64,000 nt of DNA from Vannielia litorea. GTDB lineage: Bacteria; Pseudomonadota; Alphaproteobacteria; Rhodobacterales; Rhodobacteraceae. Positions within the stretch are counted from its first letter, which is position 1; every line of letters begins with the position of its first letter. A model generated the notes under the pieces. It was not told the DNA's origin, made no database searches, and was given only the letters and a program-made list of their open reading frames with translations. This document shows, in pieces, positions 33,587 through 45,300 of the stretch. Position numbers and translations under genes: made by a program. The DNA is taken from positions 1 to 64,000 of the forward strand of contig NZ_QTNQ01000011.1 of assembly GCF_018424695.1 (NCBI RefSeq), read 5' to 3'.

Positions 33587-34159
33587 ATGAGTGTGGAACC
33601 CAAACGCAGAGCCCAGTTGGTGGAGGCGACGATACATGAGATCGGCGCCAATGGCTCGCTCGATGTCACCGTTGGCAAGATTGCCAAACGCGCCGGCGTT
33701 TCGGCCGCGCTGGCCTTCCACTACTTCGGGGACAAAGAGCAGCTCTTCCTCGCCGCGATGCGCCATGTGCTTACGGTCTACGGCGCCGAAGTGCGGGGGG
33801 CGCTGGTGGCCGCGCCGGGCCCGCGAGAGCGCGTGGAGGGCATCTTGAGGGCCAGCTTCTCAAGCACCAATTTCCGCCCCGAGGTGATCTCGGCCTGGCT
33901 CAACTTTTACGTTCTGGCCCGCCGCAACGAAGAGGCGCGGCGACTTCTGTCGGTCTACCATCGCCGGTTGCGCTCGAACCTCATGCACGGGCTGCGCCCG
34001 CTCGCCGCAGAGGCCTCGCAGGCCATTGCAGAGCGAATCGGCGCGGTGATCGACGGCCTCTACCTCCGCTACGCCTCCAACCCAGATGACATGACGGGCC
34101 GCACCGCGACCGACCATGCCCTAGCTACCCTGGCCAATGAACTCGGAGCCCTGGCATGA
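33587..34159 (+). CDS. betI: TetR-family repressor BetI
   Basis: A 190-residue TetR regulator starting MSVEPKRRAQLVEATIHEIGANG. The helix-turn-helix is VGKIAKRAGVSAALAFHYFGDKEQLF. The ligand domain contains FRPEVISAWLNFYVLARRNEEARRLLSVYHRRLRSNL, the typical BetI pattern. It senses choline and controls choXWV and betICBA. The ATG at 33587 follows GGAG. The end overlaps betC by 4 bases, so it is the first gene of the bet operon. Confidence 0.93.
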   Translation: MSVEPKRRAQLVEATIHEIGANGSLDVTVGKIAKRAGVSAALAFHYFGDKEQLFLAAMRHVLTVYGAEVRGALVAAPGPRERVEGILRASFSSTNFRPEVISAWLNFYVLARRNEEARRLLSVYHRRLRSNLMHGLRPLAAEASQAIAERIGAVIDGLYLRYASNPDDMTGRTATDHALATLANELGALA

Positions 34160-35664
34160 GCCGCCCCAATTTTCTCATCATCATGGTCGATCAGCTGAAC
34201 GGCACGCTCTTTCCCGACGGGCCTGCGGACTGGCTCCATGCCCCCAACCTCAAGCGGTTGGCGGCGCGGTCGACGCGGTTCCGCAATGGCTACACCGCCT
34301 CCCCGCTCTGCGCCCCCGGGCGGGCCAGCTTCATGTCTGGGCAACTGCCCTCGGTGACCGGCGTCTATGACAATGCCGCCGAATTTCCCGCAGGGCTGCC
34401 GACCTACGCCCACCACCTGCGCCGCGCGGGTTACCAGACCTGCCTTTCGGGCAAGATGCATTTCGTCGGTCCCGACCAGATGCACGGCTTCGAAGAGCGG
34501 CTGACGACCGATATCTACCCCGCCGATTTCGGCTGGACCCCGGACTACCGCAAACCCGGCGAGCGGATCGACTGGTGGTATCACAACATGGGTTCGGTCA
34601 CCGGCGCAGGCGTGGCCGAAATTTCCAACCAGATGGAATATGACGACGAGGTGCAATACCACGCCGTGCGCAAGCTCTATGATCTTGCGCGCGGGCATGA
34701 TGAGCGCCCGTGGTGCCTGACGGTGAGCTTCACCCACCCGCATGATCCCTACGTGGCCCGCAAGCGGTTCTGGGATTTGTACGAGGACTGCGAGCATCTG
34801 CTGCCCGAGGTCGGGGCCTTTGATTACGAAGATCAGGACGCCCATTCGAAGCGGATTTTCGACGCGAACGACTGGCGCAGCTTCGACATCACCGAAGAGG
34901 ATATCCGCCGCTCGCGCCGCGCCTATTTTGCCAATATCTCTTACCTTGACGAAAAGGTGGGCGAGCTGCTCGACGTGCTGGAGGCAACACGGCAGGAGGC
35001 GACCATCCTCTTCGTCTCCGACCATGGTGACATGCTCGGCGCACGCGGCCTCTGGTTCAAGATGACCTTCTACGAAGGCTCGGCGCGGGTGCCGGTGATG
35101 ATCGCCTCGCCCGAGATGGCGCCCGGACTGGTGGAGAGCCCGGTGAGCAACATCGATATCTGCCCCACACTCTGCGACCTCGCCGGGGTGAGCATGGAAG
35201 AGGTCATGCCCTGGACGGCGGGCGAGAGCCTGAAGCCGCTCGGTCAGGGGCAGCAGCGCGAGAGCGCCGTGGCGATGGAATATGCGGCCGAGGCTAGCTA
35301 TGCGCCTTTGGTTTCGCTCCGTAAGGGCCGCTACAAGCTGAACCTCTGCGCGCTTGACCCGGATCAGCTCTTTGATCTGCAGGCCGACCCGCACGAGCTG
35401 GAAAATCTGGCAACCGATCCGGCCCATGCTGAAGCTTATGAGGCGCTGAAGGCCGAGGCGGCGACGCGCTGGGATCTGGCGCGCTTCGACGAGGAGGTAC
35501 GCCGCTCTCAGGCGAAGCGCTGGGTCGTCTACGAAGCGCTGCGCAACGGCGAATATTACCCGTGGGATTACCAGCCGCTGCAAAAGGCCAGCGAGCGCTT
35601 CATGCGCAACCACATGGACCTCAACACCGTCGAAGAAGACGCACGCTTTCCGCGTGGCGAGTGA
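34156..35664 (+). CDS. betC: Choline-sulfatase
   Basis: A 502-residue type I sulfatase that hydrolyses choline-O-sulfate to choline and sulfate. The active-site motif is C-A-P-G-R with Cys52, which is converted to formylglycine. Metal ligands are visible in IIMVDQLNG and VSDHGDMLG. The C-terminal segment ([19 protein letters not shown]) is characteristic of choline-sulfatases. No signal peptide is present, so the enzyme is cytoplasmic, as expected for BetC. It overlaps betI and is followed 7 bases later by betB. Its presence means sulfated choline is a likely environmental source. Confidence 0.95.
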   Translation: MSRPNFLIIMVDQLNGTLFPDGPADWLHAPNLKRLAARSTRFRNGYTASPLCAPGRASFMSGQLPSVTGVYDNAAEFPAGLPTYAHHLRRAGYQTCLSGKMHFVGPDQMHGFEERLTTDIYPADFGWTPDYRKPGERIDWWYHNMGSVTGAGVAEISNQMEYDDEVQYHAVRKLYDLARGHDERPWCLTVSFTHPHDPYVARKRFWDLYEDCEHLLPEVGAFDYEDQDAHSKRIFDANDWRSFDITEEDIRRSRRAYFANISYLDEKVGELLDVLEATRQEATILFVSDHGDMLGARGLWFKMTFYEGSARVPVMIASPEMAPGLVESPVSNIDICPTLCDLAGVSMEEVMPWTAGESLKPLGQGQQRESAVAMEYAAEASYAPLVSLRKGRYKLNLCALDPDQLFDLQADPHELENLATDPAHAEAYEALKAEAATRWDLARFDEEVRRSQAKRWVVYEALRNGEYYPWDYQPLQKASERFMRNHMDLNTVEEDARFPRGE

Positions 35665-35671
35665 GATATCA

Positions 35672-37129
35672 ATGACTTATGCAACCCAGCCGACCGCCAG
35701 CCACTATGTGAACGGCGCCTATCTTGAGGACGAGGCAGGCGAGGTGATCGAGGTGATCTACCCTGCCACCGGCGAGGTGATCGGCCGCGTCCATGCCGCG
35801 ACGCCTGCGGTAATTGACGCAGCGCTCGATGCCGCGACCCAAGCGCAGAAGGTCTGGGCCGCGATGACGGGCCGGGAGCGCGGCCGGGTGATGACGGATG
35901 CCGCGCGGCTGATGCGCGAGCGCAACCGCGACCTCTCGGTTCTGGAAACTTACGACACCGGCAAACCGCTTCAGGAAACGCTGGTGGCAGATGCCACCTC
36001 CGGCGCGGACGCGCTCGAATATTTCGGCGGGCTGGCCGGGAGCCTGACGGGTGAGCACATCCAGTTGGGCGAAGATTGGGTTTATACCGTGCGCGAGCCG
36101 CTCGGTGTTTGCGTCGGGATCGGCGCGTGGAACTACCCCACCCAGATCGCCTGCTGGAAGGGCGCCCCGGCGCTGGCCTGCGGCAATGCGATGGTGTTCA
36201 AACCCTCCGAAACCACACCGCTCTGCGCCCTGAAGGTGGCCGAGATCCTCACCGAGGCCGGAGCCCCGCCGGGCCTGTTCAACGTAGTGCAGGGCATGGG
36301 CGAAGTGGGCGGCCGACTGGTGAGTGATCCGCGCGTTGCCAAGGTCTCCCTCACCGGCTCGGCAGCGACAGGCCGCAAGGTTTATGCTGCGGCGGCGGGC
36401 GAGATGAAGCACGTGACGATGGAGCTTGGCGGCAAGTCGCCGCTGCTCGTCTTCGACGACGCCGACCTCGACAACGCGGTAAGCGGGGCGATCAACGGCA
36501 ACTTCTACTCCTCCGGGCAGGTCTGCTCCAACGGCACCCGGGTGTTCGTGCAGCGCGGGATCAAGGGCGCCTTCCTCGCCCGCCTTGCCGAGCGTCTGAA
36601 GGACGCGGTGATCGGCGATCCGATGGATGAGGCCACCAGTTTCGGGCCGATGGTGAGCGCGCGGCAGATGGAGATCGTGCAGGGCTTCATTGCCAAGGGC
36701 GTCGAAGAAGGCGCGCGGCTGGTAGCGGGTGGCAAGCGGGTGGAGCGAGACGGTTTTTACCTTCAGCCCACCGTGTTTGCCGATGTGACCGACGACATGA
36801 CCATCGCCCGCGAAGAGATCTTCGGGCCGGTGATGGCAGTGCTCGACTTCAAGAGCGAGGCCGAGGCCATCGCCCGGGCCAATGCCACGCCCTATGGCCT
36901 CTCGGCGGGTGTCTTCACCCGCGACATCAGCCGTGCGCACCGCGTGATCGGGCAGCTCCGCGCGGGGAGCTGCTTCATCAACTCCTACAACGACGCGCCG
37001 GTTGAAGCGCCGTTCGGCGGGGTGAAGGCCTCGGGCGTAGGGCGCGAGAACTCCAAGGCGGCGATCGAACACTACAGCCAACTGAAATCCGTTTACGTGC
37101 GCATGGGCGACGTGGAAGCGGCCTTCTGA
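35672..37129 (+). CDS. betB: Betaine aldehyde dehydrogenase
   Basis: A 485-residue NAD(P)-dependent aldehyde dehydrogenase that converts betaine aldehyde to glycine betaine. The cofactor motif region is [13 protein letters not shown], the general base lies in [19 protein letters not shown] and the nucleophile in [14 protein letters not shown]. The family pattern [19 protein letters not shown] is also present. I chose the ATG at 35672, 7 bases after betC; an in-frame GTG at 35654 inside betC is possible. Its last base is shared with the betA start codon. Confidence 0.94.
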   Translation: MTYATQPTASHYVNGAYLEDEAGEVIEVIYPATGEVIGRVHAATPAVIDAALDAATQAQKVWAAMTGRERGRVMTDAARLMRERNRDLSVLETYDTGKPLQETLVADATSGADALEYFGGLAGSLTGEHIQLGEDWVYTVREPLGVCVGIGAWNYPTQIACWKGAPALACGNAMVFKPSETTPLCALKVAEILTEAGAPPGLFNVVQGMGEVGGRLVSDPRVAKVSLTGSAATGRKVYAAAAGEMKHVTMELGGKSPLLVFDDADLDNAVSGAINGNFYSSGQVCSNGTRVFVQRGIKGAFLARLAERLKDAVIGDPMDEATSFGPMVSARQMEIVQGFIAKGVEEGARLVAGGKRVERDGFYLQPTVFADVTDDMTIAREEIFGPVMAVLDFKSEAEAIARANATPYGLSAGVFTRDISRAHRVIGQLRAGSCFINSYNDAPVEAPFGGVKASGVGRENSKAAIEHYSQLKSVYVRMGDVEAAF

Positions 37130-38787
37130 TGCAGGCAGATTACGTCATTGTCGGCGCGGGCAGCGCGGGCTGCGCCATGGCGGCGCGGCTCTCGGAGGCC
37201 GGGCGCAGGGTGCTGGTGATCGAGCATGGCGGCTCCGACTGGGGGCCGTTCATCAACATGCCCGGCGCGCTCAGCTACCCGATGAACATGAAGCGCTACG
37301 ACTGGGGCTTCCAGTCAGAGCCCGAGCCGCATCTTGGCGGGCGGCGCATGGCCACCCCGCGCGGCAAGGTGATCGGCGGCTCCTCCTCGATCAACGGAAT
37401 GATCTACGTGCGCGGCCATGCCCGCGACTTCGACCATTGGCGAGACGAGGGGGCGGAGGGCTGGGGCTATGCCGACGTGCTGCCCTACTTCAAGCGGATG
37501 GAGCACTGGCACGACGGCGGCCATGGCGGCGATCCGGCATGGCGTGGAGACAGCGGCCCGCTGCATGTGACCCGCGGCGCGCGGATGAACCCGCTGGTGA
37601 AGGCCTTCGTGGAGGCGGGCGTGCAAGCGGGCTACCAACGCACAGGCGACTACAACGGAGAACAGCAGGAGGGCTTTGGCCCCTACGACATGACCGTTTG
37701 GCGCGGCGAGCGGTGGTCAGCGGCGAAGGCCTACCTGAAGCCCGCCCTGAAGGTGCCGAATTGTCAGCTGGTCCAGGCCCTCGCCCGGCGCGTGGTAATC
37801 GAGGACGGTCGCGCCGTGGGCGTGGAAGTGGAGCGTGGCGGGCGCATCGAGGTGATCCGGGCAGAGGCTGAGGTGGTTCTGGCAGCCAGCTCCATCAATT
37901 CGCCCAAGCTGCTGATGCTCTCGGGCGTCGGCCCGGCGGCTCATCTGGCCGAGCATGGCATCGAAGTGGTGGCCGACCGGGCGGGCGTGGGGCAGAACCT
38001 TCAGGATCACCTTGAGCTCTACGTGCAATACGCCTCGGCCCAGCCGGTGAGCCTCTACAAGTATTGGAACCTGCTCGGCAAAGCCTATGTCGGCGCCCGC
38101 TGGCTCTTCACCCGCAGCGGCCCCGGCGCCTCCAACCAGTTCGAGAGCGCGGGCTTCATCCGCTCGGATGCAGGGGTCGAGTACCCGGATATCCAGTTTC
38201 ACTTTCTGCCCATCGCCGTGCGATATGACGGGCAGGTTGCGCCCGAAGGCCACGGCTTTCAGGCCCATGTCGGCCCGATGCGCTCGCCCTCGCGCGGGGA
38301 GATCACGCTGAAATCCGCCGACCCGGCGGAGGCACCGCGAATCTTCTTCAACTACATGAGCGAAGAGCAGGATTGGGTCGATTTCCGCCGCTGCATCCGC
38401 CTGACGCGCGAGATCATGCGGCAGGACGCCTTCAAGCCCTACCTCAAGCACGAGATCCAGCCGGGCGAAGATGTGCAGAGCGATGAGGCGCTCGACGCTG
38501 TGATCCGCGACCATGCCGAAAGCGCCTATCACCCCTGCGGCACAGCCCGCATGGGCCGCAGAGATGATCCGCGCTCAGTGGTGGACCCGGAGTGCCGGGT
38601 GATCGGGGTGGAGGGGCTGCGGCTGGCTGACAGTTCGATCTTTCCGCGCATCACCAACGGCAACCTCAACGCGCCCTCGATCATGGTGGGCGAAAAAGCC
38701 GCCGATCATATCCTCGGTCGCACGCCCCTGCCCCCGGTCAACATGCAGCCCTGGGTGCATCCGGAGTGGCAGACAGCACAGCGCTAG
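37129..38787 (+). CDS. betA: Choline dehydrogenase
   Basis: A 552-residue GMC oxidoreductase that oxidises choline to betaine aldehyde. The FAD motif is GAGSAG (9-14) and the GMC signature is [26 protein letters not shown]. The catalytic His region is [12 protein letters not shown] and a second C-terminal motif is [24 protein letters not shown]. The start codon overlaps the betB stop (TGATG), indicating tight coupling. Length and motif spacing are standard for BetA. Confidence 0.95.
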   Translation: MQADYVIVGAGSAGCAMAARLSEAGRRVLVIEHGGSDWGPFINMPGALSYPMNMKRYDWGFQSEPEPHLGGRRMATPRGKVIGGSSSINGMIYVRGHARDFDHWRDEGAEGWGYADVLPYFKRMEHWHDGGHGGDPAWRGDSGPLHVTRGARMNPLVKAFVEAGVQAGYQRTGDYNGEQQEGFGPYDMTVWRGERWSAAKAYLKPALKVPNCQLVQALARRVVIEDGRAVGVEVERGGRIEVIRAEAEVVLAASSINSPKLLMLSGVGPAAHLAEHGIEVVADRAGVGQNLQDHLELYVQYASAQPVSLYKYWNLLGKAYVGARWLFTRSGPGASNQFESAGFIRSDAGVEYPDIQFHFLPIAVRYDGQVAPEGHGFQAHVGPMRSPSRGEITLKSADPAEAPRIFFNYMSEEQDWVDFRRCIRLTREIMRQDAFKPYLKHEIQPGEDVQSDEALDAVIRDHAESAYHPCGTARMGRRDDPRSVVDPECRVIGVEGLRLADSSIFPRITNGNLNAPSIMVGEKAADHILGRTPLPPVNMQPWVHPEWQTAQR

Positions 38788-38819
38788 CCGGGCCGCGCGG
38801 CGGGGCGTAGACTGGCCCC

Positions 38820-40448
38820 ATGTTGCCGCCCCGCTCCGATCTGCCGACACATGAGGTCACCAACCAGCCCCCAGCCCGGGGCGACGCGGACCTTTGGGCC
38901 GCGGACCCGGTTCTGCGCGAGGCGGTTGCAGCGGCGGGAGGGCAGGCTGAACGCTTGGCGGGCTATGGCGCTGAGATGGGCCGGACAGAGATGCGGGAAG
39001 CCGGACGCGAGGCCAACCGGCACCCGCCGGAGCTGGTGCTCTTCGATGCGGGAGGGCGGCGGCTCGACGAGGTGCGCTTTCATCCGGCTTACCATCAGGT
39101 GATGCGGGTCAGCACGGGTGCGGGCTATGCCGCAGTCGCCTGGGAAGCCGCTCCGGGCGGGCATGCGACCCACGCGGCAATGGTCTACCTCGCGAGCCAG
39201 GTGGAGCCGGGGCACTGTTGCCCGCTGACGATGACCTATGCCGCCACGCCCGCGCTGGCCGCCGCCCCCGAGGTGGCAGAGCTCTGGAGGCCGAAGCTGG
39301 TATCGCGGGAATATGACCCGTCGATCGCGCCGGTTGCCGGGAAGCGCAGCGCAACCCTCGGAATGGCGATGACCGAGAAGCAGGGCGGCTCAGACGTGCG
39401 CGCCAATGCCACCCGGGCAGTGCAGGATGGCGCGGGCTGGCGGCTTTACGGGCACAAGTGGTTTTGCTCGGCGCCGATGTCGGACGGGTTCCTGACGCTG
39501 GCGCAGGCGCCCGGCGGACTCACCTGCTTTCTCGCGCCGCGCTGGCTTGAGGGAGAGCGCAACGGGATCCGGCTGATGCGACTGAAGGACAAGCTGGGCA
39601 ACCGCTCCAATGCCTCGTCGGAGATCGAATACGAGGGTGCCTTTGCGCTGATGCTGGGCGAAGAGGGTGCCGGGGTGCGGACGATCATCGAGATGGTCCA
39701 TCACACCCGGCTCGACACGGCAATGGCCCCGGCGGGCCTCATGCGGGCGGCACTGGCGGAGGCGCATCACTGGGTGGCGCATCGGACCGCCTTTCAGCGC
39801 AGGCTGATCGACGCGCCGCTGATGCGCGCGGTGCTGGCAGACCTTGCGCTCGATTGGCAGGGCTGCACGGCCTTGGGCCTGCATGTGGCCGAACGCTTTG
39901 ACCGGGACGATCCGGAGAGCCGCGCCTTTGCCCGCATTGGCGTGGCGCTGGCCAAGTTCATCGCCAACAAGCTCTGCCCCGTGGTCTGCGTGGAGGCGAT
40001 GGAGATGCTGGGCGGCATGGGCTACGTCGAGGACACGGGGCTGCCGCTCCTTTACCGGGAAGCTCCGCTGAACGGCATCTGGGAAGGGTCTGGCAATGTG
40101 ATCTGCCTCGACATCCTGCGCACGCTGGCCCGCGAGCCGCTGGCCGGAGAGGTGCTGCGCTCCGAGATGACCGCCGCCCGCGGCGGCTGTGCTGCCTATG
40201 ACGGCGCTCTTGCCGAACATTTCGCCCGCTGGCCCGCCCTTCCACCCGAGGCCGAGGCGCGGTGGTTTGCCGAACGGACGGCACTTCTTCTGGCAGCCTC
40301 GATCCTGTTGCGGCATGCGCCCACGCCCGTGGCGGAAGCCTTCGCCACAACCCGGCTAAGCGGCCCGCGCGGTCGGGTTGCGGGGGCTGTGCCCGAGGGG
40401 GATGTTGGCCCAATTCTGGAGCGCCTCGGCCCGGCTTCTCAGCGATAG
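38820..40448 (+). CDS. AidB-like acyl-CoA dehydrogenase
   Basis: A 542-residue flavoprotein of the acyl-CoA dehydrogenase superfamily, AidB branch. It has the long N-terminal region before GMAMTEKQGGSDVRANAT and the FAD/substrate segment YGHKWFCSAPMSDGFL. It also has LKDKLGNRSNASSEIEYEGA and MEMLGGMGYVEDTGLPLLYREAPLNGIWEGSGNV, with Glu in that last motif acting as base in the family. E. coli AidB is alkylation-induced; homologues elsewhere may act on branched acyl-CoAs. It begins 32 bases after betA on the same strand, so it is probably in the bet operon. The link to betaine metabolism is unexplained. Confidence 0.88.
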   Translation: MLPPRSDLPTHEVTNQPPARGDADLWAADPVLREAVAAAGGQAERLAGYGAEMGRTEMREAGREANRHPPELVLFDAGGRRLDEVRFHPAYHQVMRVSTGAGYAAVAWEAAPGGHATHAAMVYLASQVEPGHCCPLTMTYAATPALAAAPEVAELWRPKLVSREYDPSIAPVAGKRSATLGMAMTEKQGGSDVRANATRAVQDGAGWRLYGHKWFCSAPMSDGFLTLAQAPGGLTCFLAPRWLEGERNGIRLMRLKDKLGNRSNASSEIEYEGAFALMLGEEGAGVRTIIEMVHHTRLDTAMAPAGLMRAALAEAHHWVAHRTAFQRRLIDAPLMRAVLADLALDWQGCTALGLHVAERFDRDDPESRAFARIGVALAKFIANKLCPVVCVEAMEMLGGMGYVEDTGLPLLYREAPLNGIWEGSGNVICLDILRTLAREPLAGEVLRSEMTAARGGCAAYDGALAEHFARWPALPPEAEARWFAERTALLLAASILLRHAPTPVAEAFATTRLSGPRGRVAGAVPEGDVGPILERLGPASQR

Positions 40449-40524
40449 GTCTCATGTCGCATGCTGTTGCAGTCAGGCAGGTTTCGCATAGACTCGGAGA
40501 AAGGTTAAAGGAGCGCGCAAACCA

Positions 40525-42327
40525 GTGATCTATCCCCGTATCCGCGATGCGTTCTCTGCGGCTTTCATCTTTCTTTTCAGCAGCTTTTCAGTCGGGGCCG
40601 ACACTCGTATCGGGCTTTCGGTAAGCGGTGGCGATGGTGATTTGCGCGACGAGATCATCGCCGTCCTCTCGACCCGTTCACTGCTTCTTGAAGGCGAGAC
40701 CGATCCGCAGGGTCTCGTGGCTGCCGCTCAGGCGGATTACCGCCATATCGTGGCCGCGCTCTACGGCGAAGGCTACTACGGCCCAACCGTCTCGATCCGG
40801 CTCGACGGGCGGGAGGCTGCGCAGATGTCGCCCTTCGCCGTACCGCCCCGGGTTGACCAGATCAACGTGATCGTGAATCCGGGCCCGCTGTTCCGCTTTG
40901 GCCGTGCCGAGGTTGCGCCGCTCGCCCCGCGCACCGCACTGCCGCCGGGCTTCCGGACCGGTGAGCCAGCGCGGGTGCCGGTGATCGAGGAGGCGGGTGT
41001 GGCGGCCATCGACCGTTGGCGCGAGCTCGGCTTCGCCAAGACCGAAGCCACGAGCCAGCGCATTACCGCTACACACCCGGCGCGGCGGCTCGACGTGTCG
41101 GTGGGCCTCAACCCGGGGCGCAAGCTGCGCTTCGGAAACCTCGTCGTGTCGGGCAATGAGCGGGTGCGCACCGACCGGATCGTCGAGATCGCGGGCCTGC
41201 CACGCGGCGAAACCTTCCATCCCGACGAGGTTGCCAAGGCCTCGACACGGCTTCAGCGCAGCGGTGCCTTCCGCTCTGTGACCCTCAGCGAGGCGGAGCG
41301 GGCCAACCCGGATGGCACGCTTGATATCGAGGCCAGCCTCGTGGAGGCCAAGCGCCGCCGGCTCGGATTTGGCGCCGAGGTGACCACACTGGAGGGTGCC
41401 ACGCTGTCGGCCTTCTGGCTCCACCGCAACCTTCTGGGCGGCGCCGAGCGACTGCGTTTTGACGGCGAGATCAGCAATATCGGGCTCGGTGGCGACAACG
41501 GAGTGGATTACCGCCTCTCGGTGCTCTTTGGCCGACCCGGCACCTTCAACGCGGATACGGATCTCTACATCCGCGCCGCGCTGGAGCACGAGGACGAGCC
41601 GCTCTATCTTTCGCAGAGCTTCGAGATCGAGGCGGGTGTGACCCGGATCGTGAACGAGGAGTACAAGTTTCAGGCCGGGCTCGGGCTGCTTTACTCCCAC
41701 ACCGAAGACGATATCGGCATCCGGGACTTCACCCTGCTCACCCTGCCCTTCAGCGGCACTCTGGACCGGCGTGACAACGATCTGGATCCGAAGAACGGCT
41801 ACTTCTTCAACGTCGATTTCACCCCTTTCGTCGGGCTGTCCGGCTCGGGCAACGGCGCGCGGCTCTATGCCGATGCACGGGGCTATCGCAGCTTTGGCGC
41901 CGAGGAACGCATCACGCTGGCCGGACGGCTTCAACTTGGCTCGGTCATGGGCACCGACGTGACGAATACCGTGCCAGACTTCCTGTTCTACTCCGGCGGT
42001 GGCGGCACGGTGCGGGGGCAGCCCTATCAGTCGCTGGGCGTGACCCTTCCGGGCGGCGAAGAGATAGGCGGGCGCAGCTTTCTTGGTGCCTCCGTCGAGG
42101 TGCGCGGGGCGGTAAGCGAGAAAATCCAAGTGGTTGGCTTCTATGACTTCGGCCTCATCAGCGCCGAAAGCTGGCCGGGGGAAGAGGGCGAGAGCCACGC
42201 GGGCGCCGGCCTTGGCATTCGCTACCAGACCGGCCTCGGCCCGATCCGCCTAGACGTGGCCACCCCGGTGGGTGGTGATACCGGCGATGGGGTGGAGCTT
42301 TACATCGGCATCGGGCAGGCCTTCTGA
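40525..42327 (+). CDS. tamA: Outer membrane assembly protein TamA
   Basis: A 600-residue Omp85-family protein. It starts with GTG at 40525 after AAAGGAG and a signal peptide (AAFIFLFSSFSVGA). Residues about 26-290 form POTRA-like domains (VSGNERVRTDRIVEIAGLPRG, LQRSGAFRSVTLSEAE). The rest is a 16-strand-type barrel with the conserved GGGGTVRGQPYQSLG and final amphipathic strands. TamA works with TamB in transporting or inserting material into the outer membrane. The tamB gene follows 1 base after the stop codon. Confidence 0.92.
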   Translation: MIYPRIRDAFSAAFIFLFSSFSVGADTRIGLSVSGGDGDLRDEIIAVLSTRSLLLEGETDPQGLVAAAQADYRHIVAALYGEGYYGPTVSIRLDGREAAQMSPFAVPPRVDQINVIVNPGPLFRFGRAEVAPLAPRTALPPGFRTGEPARVPVIEEAGVAAIDRWRELGFAKTEATSQRITATHPARRLDVSVGLNPGRKLRFGNLVVSGNERVRTDRIVEIAGLPRGETFHPDEVAKASTRLQRSGAFRSVTLSEAERANPDGTLDIEASLVEAKRRRLGFGAEVTTLEGATLSAFWLHRNLLGGAERLRFDGEISNIGLGGDNGVDYRLSVLFGRPGTFNADTDLYIRAALEHEDEPLYLSQSFEIEAGVTRIVNEEYKFQAGLGLLYSHTEDDIGIRDFTLLTLPFSGTLDRRDNDLDPKNGYFFNVDFTPFVGLSGSGNGARLYADARGYRSFGAEERITLAGRLQLGSVMGTDVTNTVPDFLFYSGGGGTVRGQPYQSLGVTLPGGEEIGGRSFLGASVEVRGAVSEKIQVVGFYDFGLISAESWPGEEGESHAGAGLGIRYQTGLGPIRLDVATPVGGDTGDGVELYIGIGQAF

Positions 42328-42328
42328 A

Positions 42329-45300
42329 ATGCGCAAGTTTGTCCTTACCCTTCTCCTCCTTCTCACCCCGCTTGCCGCCACCGCGCAGGAAACTGCCTCA
42401 GAAGAGGCCGACAAGGGCTACCTGACCAACCTGCTGCAAGACGTGCTCTCGAGCGCGGGCCGACAGGTGGTGATCGACGGGTTCCAAGGCGCACTTTCGT
42501 CGCGCGCCACCATCGAGCAGATCACCATTGCCGATGACCAGGGCACGTGGCTCACCGTTGAGGGCGTGGTGCTGGACTGGAACAGAGCAGCACTGCTACG
42601 CGGGCGGCTCGAAGTTGCGGAGTTCTCCGCCGAGCGTATCGTTATGCCACGCGGGCCGCTCACCGATGACACGCCCTCGCCCGAGGCTACACCCTTCTCC
42701 ATCCCCGAACTGCCCGTCTCCGTCGATATCTCCAAGCTCGCTGTGGAGCGGGCCGAAATCGGCGCGGCCCTTCTGGGGCAGGACGCCGTGATGCGGCTGG
42801 CCGGGGCGGCGCAACTGGATGGTGAAGCGATTGACGTGGACGTGCAGCTTGACCGGCTGGATGGAAAAGAGGGCGAGATCACCCTCATTGCCCGTTATGA
42901 CCCGGAGGCCGAAGAGGCGGCCGTGAACCTTGCCATGCGCGAGGGGCCACAGGGGATCGCGGCCGGCAAATTGAACATCCCCGGCGCGCCGGCTCTCGAT
43001 GTGACCTTGCAGGGCGAGGGTCCGGCGAGCGATCTGACACTCCGGCTCGCCGTGGCCTCGGACGAGGAAGAACGGCTCGGCGGCACCATCGAGCTCACAG
43101 CCAGCGAAGAGGCGGGCGCGCCCTTCACCGTTACAGTGGACCTGTCGGGCGACGTGACGCCGCTCTTCGCCCCCGATCTGCGCGATTTCTTCGGCCCCGA
43201 TGTCACCCTGCAGGCCACGGTGGCCCGGGATGCCGAGGGTGAGTTGCGCCTGTCCGGCCTCTCCCTGGGAGCCCGCACTGCGACGGTAGAGGGCGACTTC
43301 CTGTTCGCGCCTTCCGGCTGGCCACGGCGGATGGATCTGCAGATGGCTCTGCAAGACCCGGGCGGAGCACCGGTGGTTCTGCCCTTCGGCGGCGGCGATA
43401 CCTCGGTGGCGCGCGCCACGGTGCAACTGGACTATGACGAGGCAAATGGCCGTGGCTTTACCGCGGCAGCCGAGGCCGTCGGCCTGCGCACCACGGGCTT
43501 TGTGGCGGAGGCCGTGGAGATCGGCGCGGAGGGCAACATCACCTCAGGCGAGGCCGAGGAAATTGGCGCCGTGGCGGCCAATGTCACGCTCGATGCACGC
43601 GGGCTCGCCCCCGAAGGCGAGGCGCTCGCCCGCGCCATTGGAGAGGCAATCAGCGGACAGTTCACGCTGGCCTATGACGAGGGCCAGCCCCTGCGTATCT
43701 CCGGGCTCGACATTTCCGGTGCAGACTTTGGCCTGACCGGCGATGTCACCGTGGATGGTGTGGACACAAACCTTGTCACTGGCCTTGATGTGCGGTTGGA
43801 GGCAGAAGATCTCGCCCGCTTCGGCCCCCTCGCGGGCGCCGACCTCAGCGGCGCGGCGGCGCTCGGGATTTCGGGCAACATGGCTTTGCTGTCGGGTGCC
43901 TTCGATCTTGGCCTGAACGGCACCACCACGAATCTCGCAATCGGGCAGGACGTGGTGGACCGAATGCTTGCGGGCGACGGGCGGATTGATGTGAGCGTGC
44001 GGCGTGACGAGACCGGCATCACCCTACGCCGTGCCGAAGCCCGCACGGAGGTGGCGCAGATCAGCGCCGAGGGCACCGTTGCCAGCCAAGCTTCGGCACT
44101 GGAGTTTTCTGCTGCCCTGCCCTCGCTCTCGCCGATCTTTCCCGACGACACGGCCCGTGGCGCAGCGCGGCTCAGCGGACGGGTGGCCCTGGCAGGCACC
44201 GAGTTGCAATCGGCCTCCGTTGCCGCCCTGCTCACGGGCGACGCGGAGGACGTGCGCCTGCCGGTGGGCGGAGGCCTCAGCCTTTCTGGTGGCACGCTCG
44301 ACCTTGGCTATGGGGCCGAAGACGGGCGCTGGCAGCTGAACGCGGTGTTCCGCGACTTCGAGACTGAGGGCTATGGCGCGGAGGCGTTCACGCTTGAGGG
44401 TGCGGGCACCCTCGCACAGACGGAGGCCGGCGGGCTTGCCCGCGCCGACGGGCAACTCGCGCTGTCCGGAAGAGGGATCACAGCCACCGACGCCGCTATG
44501 GCGCGGGCTATCGGTGACGAAGCCAAGCTGGAGACCAACTTCGACTACACAGCCAGCGGCCCGCTGATCCTTGATGATCTCCGCTTCGTTTCCGGTGAAA
44601 CCACGCTGAATGGCTCTGCCACGCTCAACGCCCCCACCGGCACTGGCCCGATCACCTTTGAGGCCACCCTGGACACCCCTGCTCTCGCGCGCTTCGCCGA
44701 CCTCGCAGGCCTGCCGCTCACCGGGGCCGCCACGCTCAGGGCCAATGGCACCTTTCGGCCCGAGGCCGGCAGCGCAGATCTGCGCCTCGATGGCACGACA
44801 CAGGGCCTTGGCATCGGCAATGACCGGGTTGATCCGGTGCTGGGTGGGGCGGGCCGCATCGGCGCCGACCTTGCCTATGCGGCGGAGGAGCCTCTGCGGG
44901 TGACAAACCTCGCCCTCGCGCTCGACGACACAGAGGTGACCGGGCGCGCGACGCTCGCGCAGCCGCTCGGCGGCGCGGCCATCACCTATGACCTCGCGCT
45001 GAACGCCCCCACACTTTCCCGCTTTTCCAGCCTTGCGGGCGTGCCGCTCACCGGCAGCACGCAGGCAACGGCAACGGGCCTCTTCAACCCGGCCAGTGGC
45101 GCGCTCGACCTTGCGCTGGATGGCACCGCCCAGGGCCTTGGCATCAGCAATGCCACAGCGGATGCGCTGACCGCCGGAAGCTCGAGCTATGCCGCTCAGG
45201 TCAGCCGGGGCAGCACCGAGGAGCCGATCAACATCGAGGCGGCCAGCTTTGACGGGCCGAACCTCGACATCACCGCAAGCGGTACGCCCAGCCGGATCAC

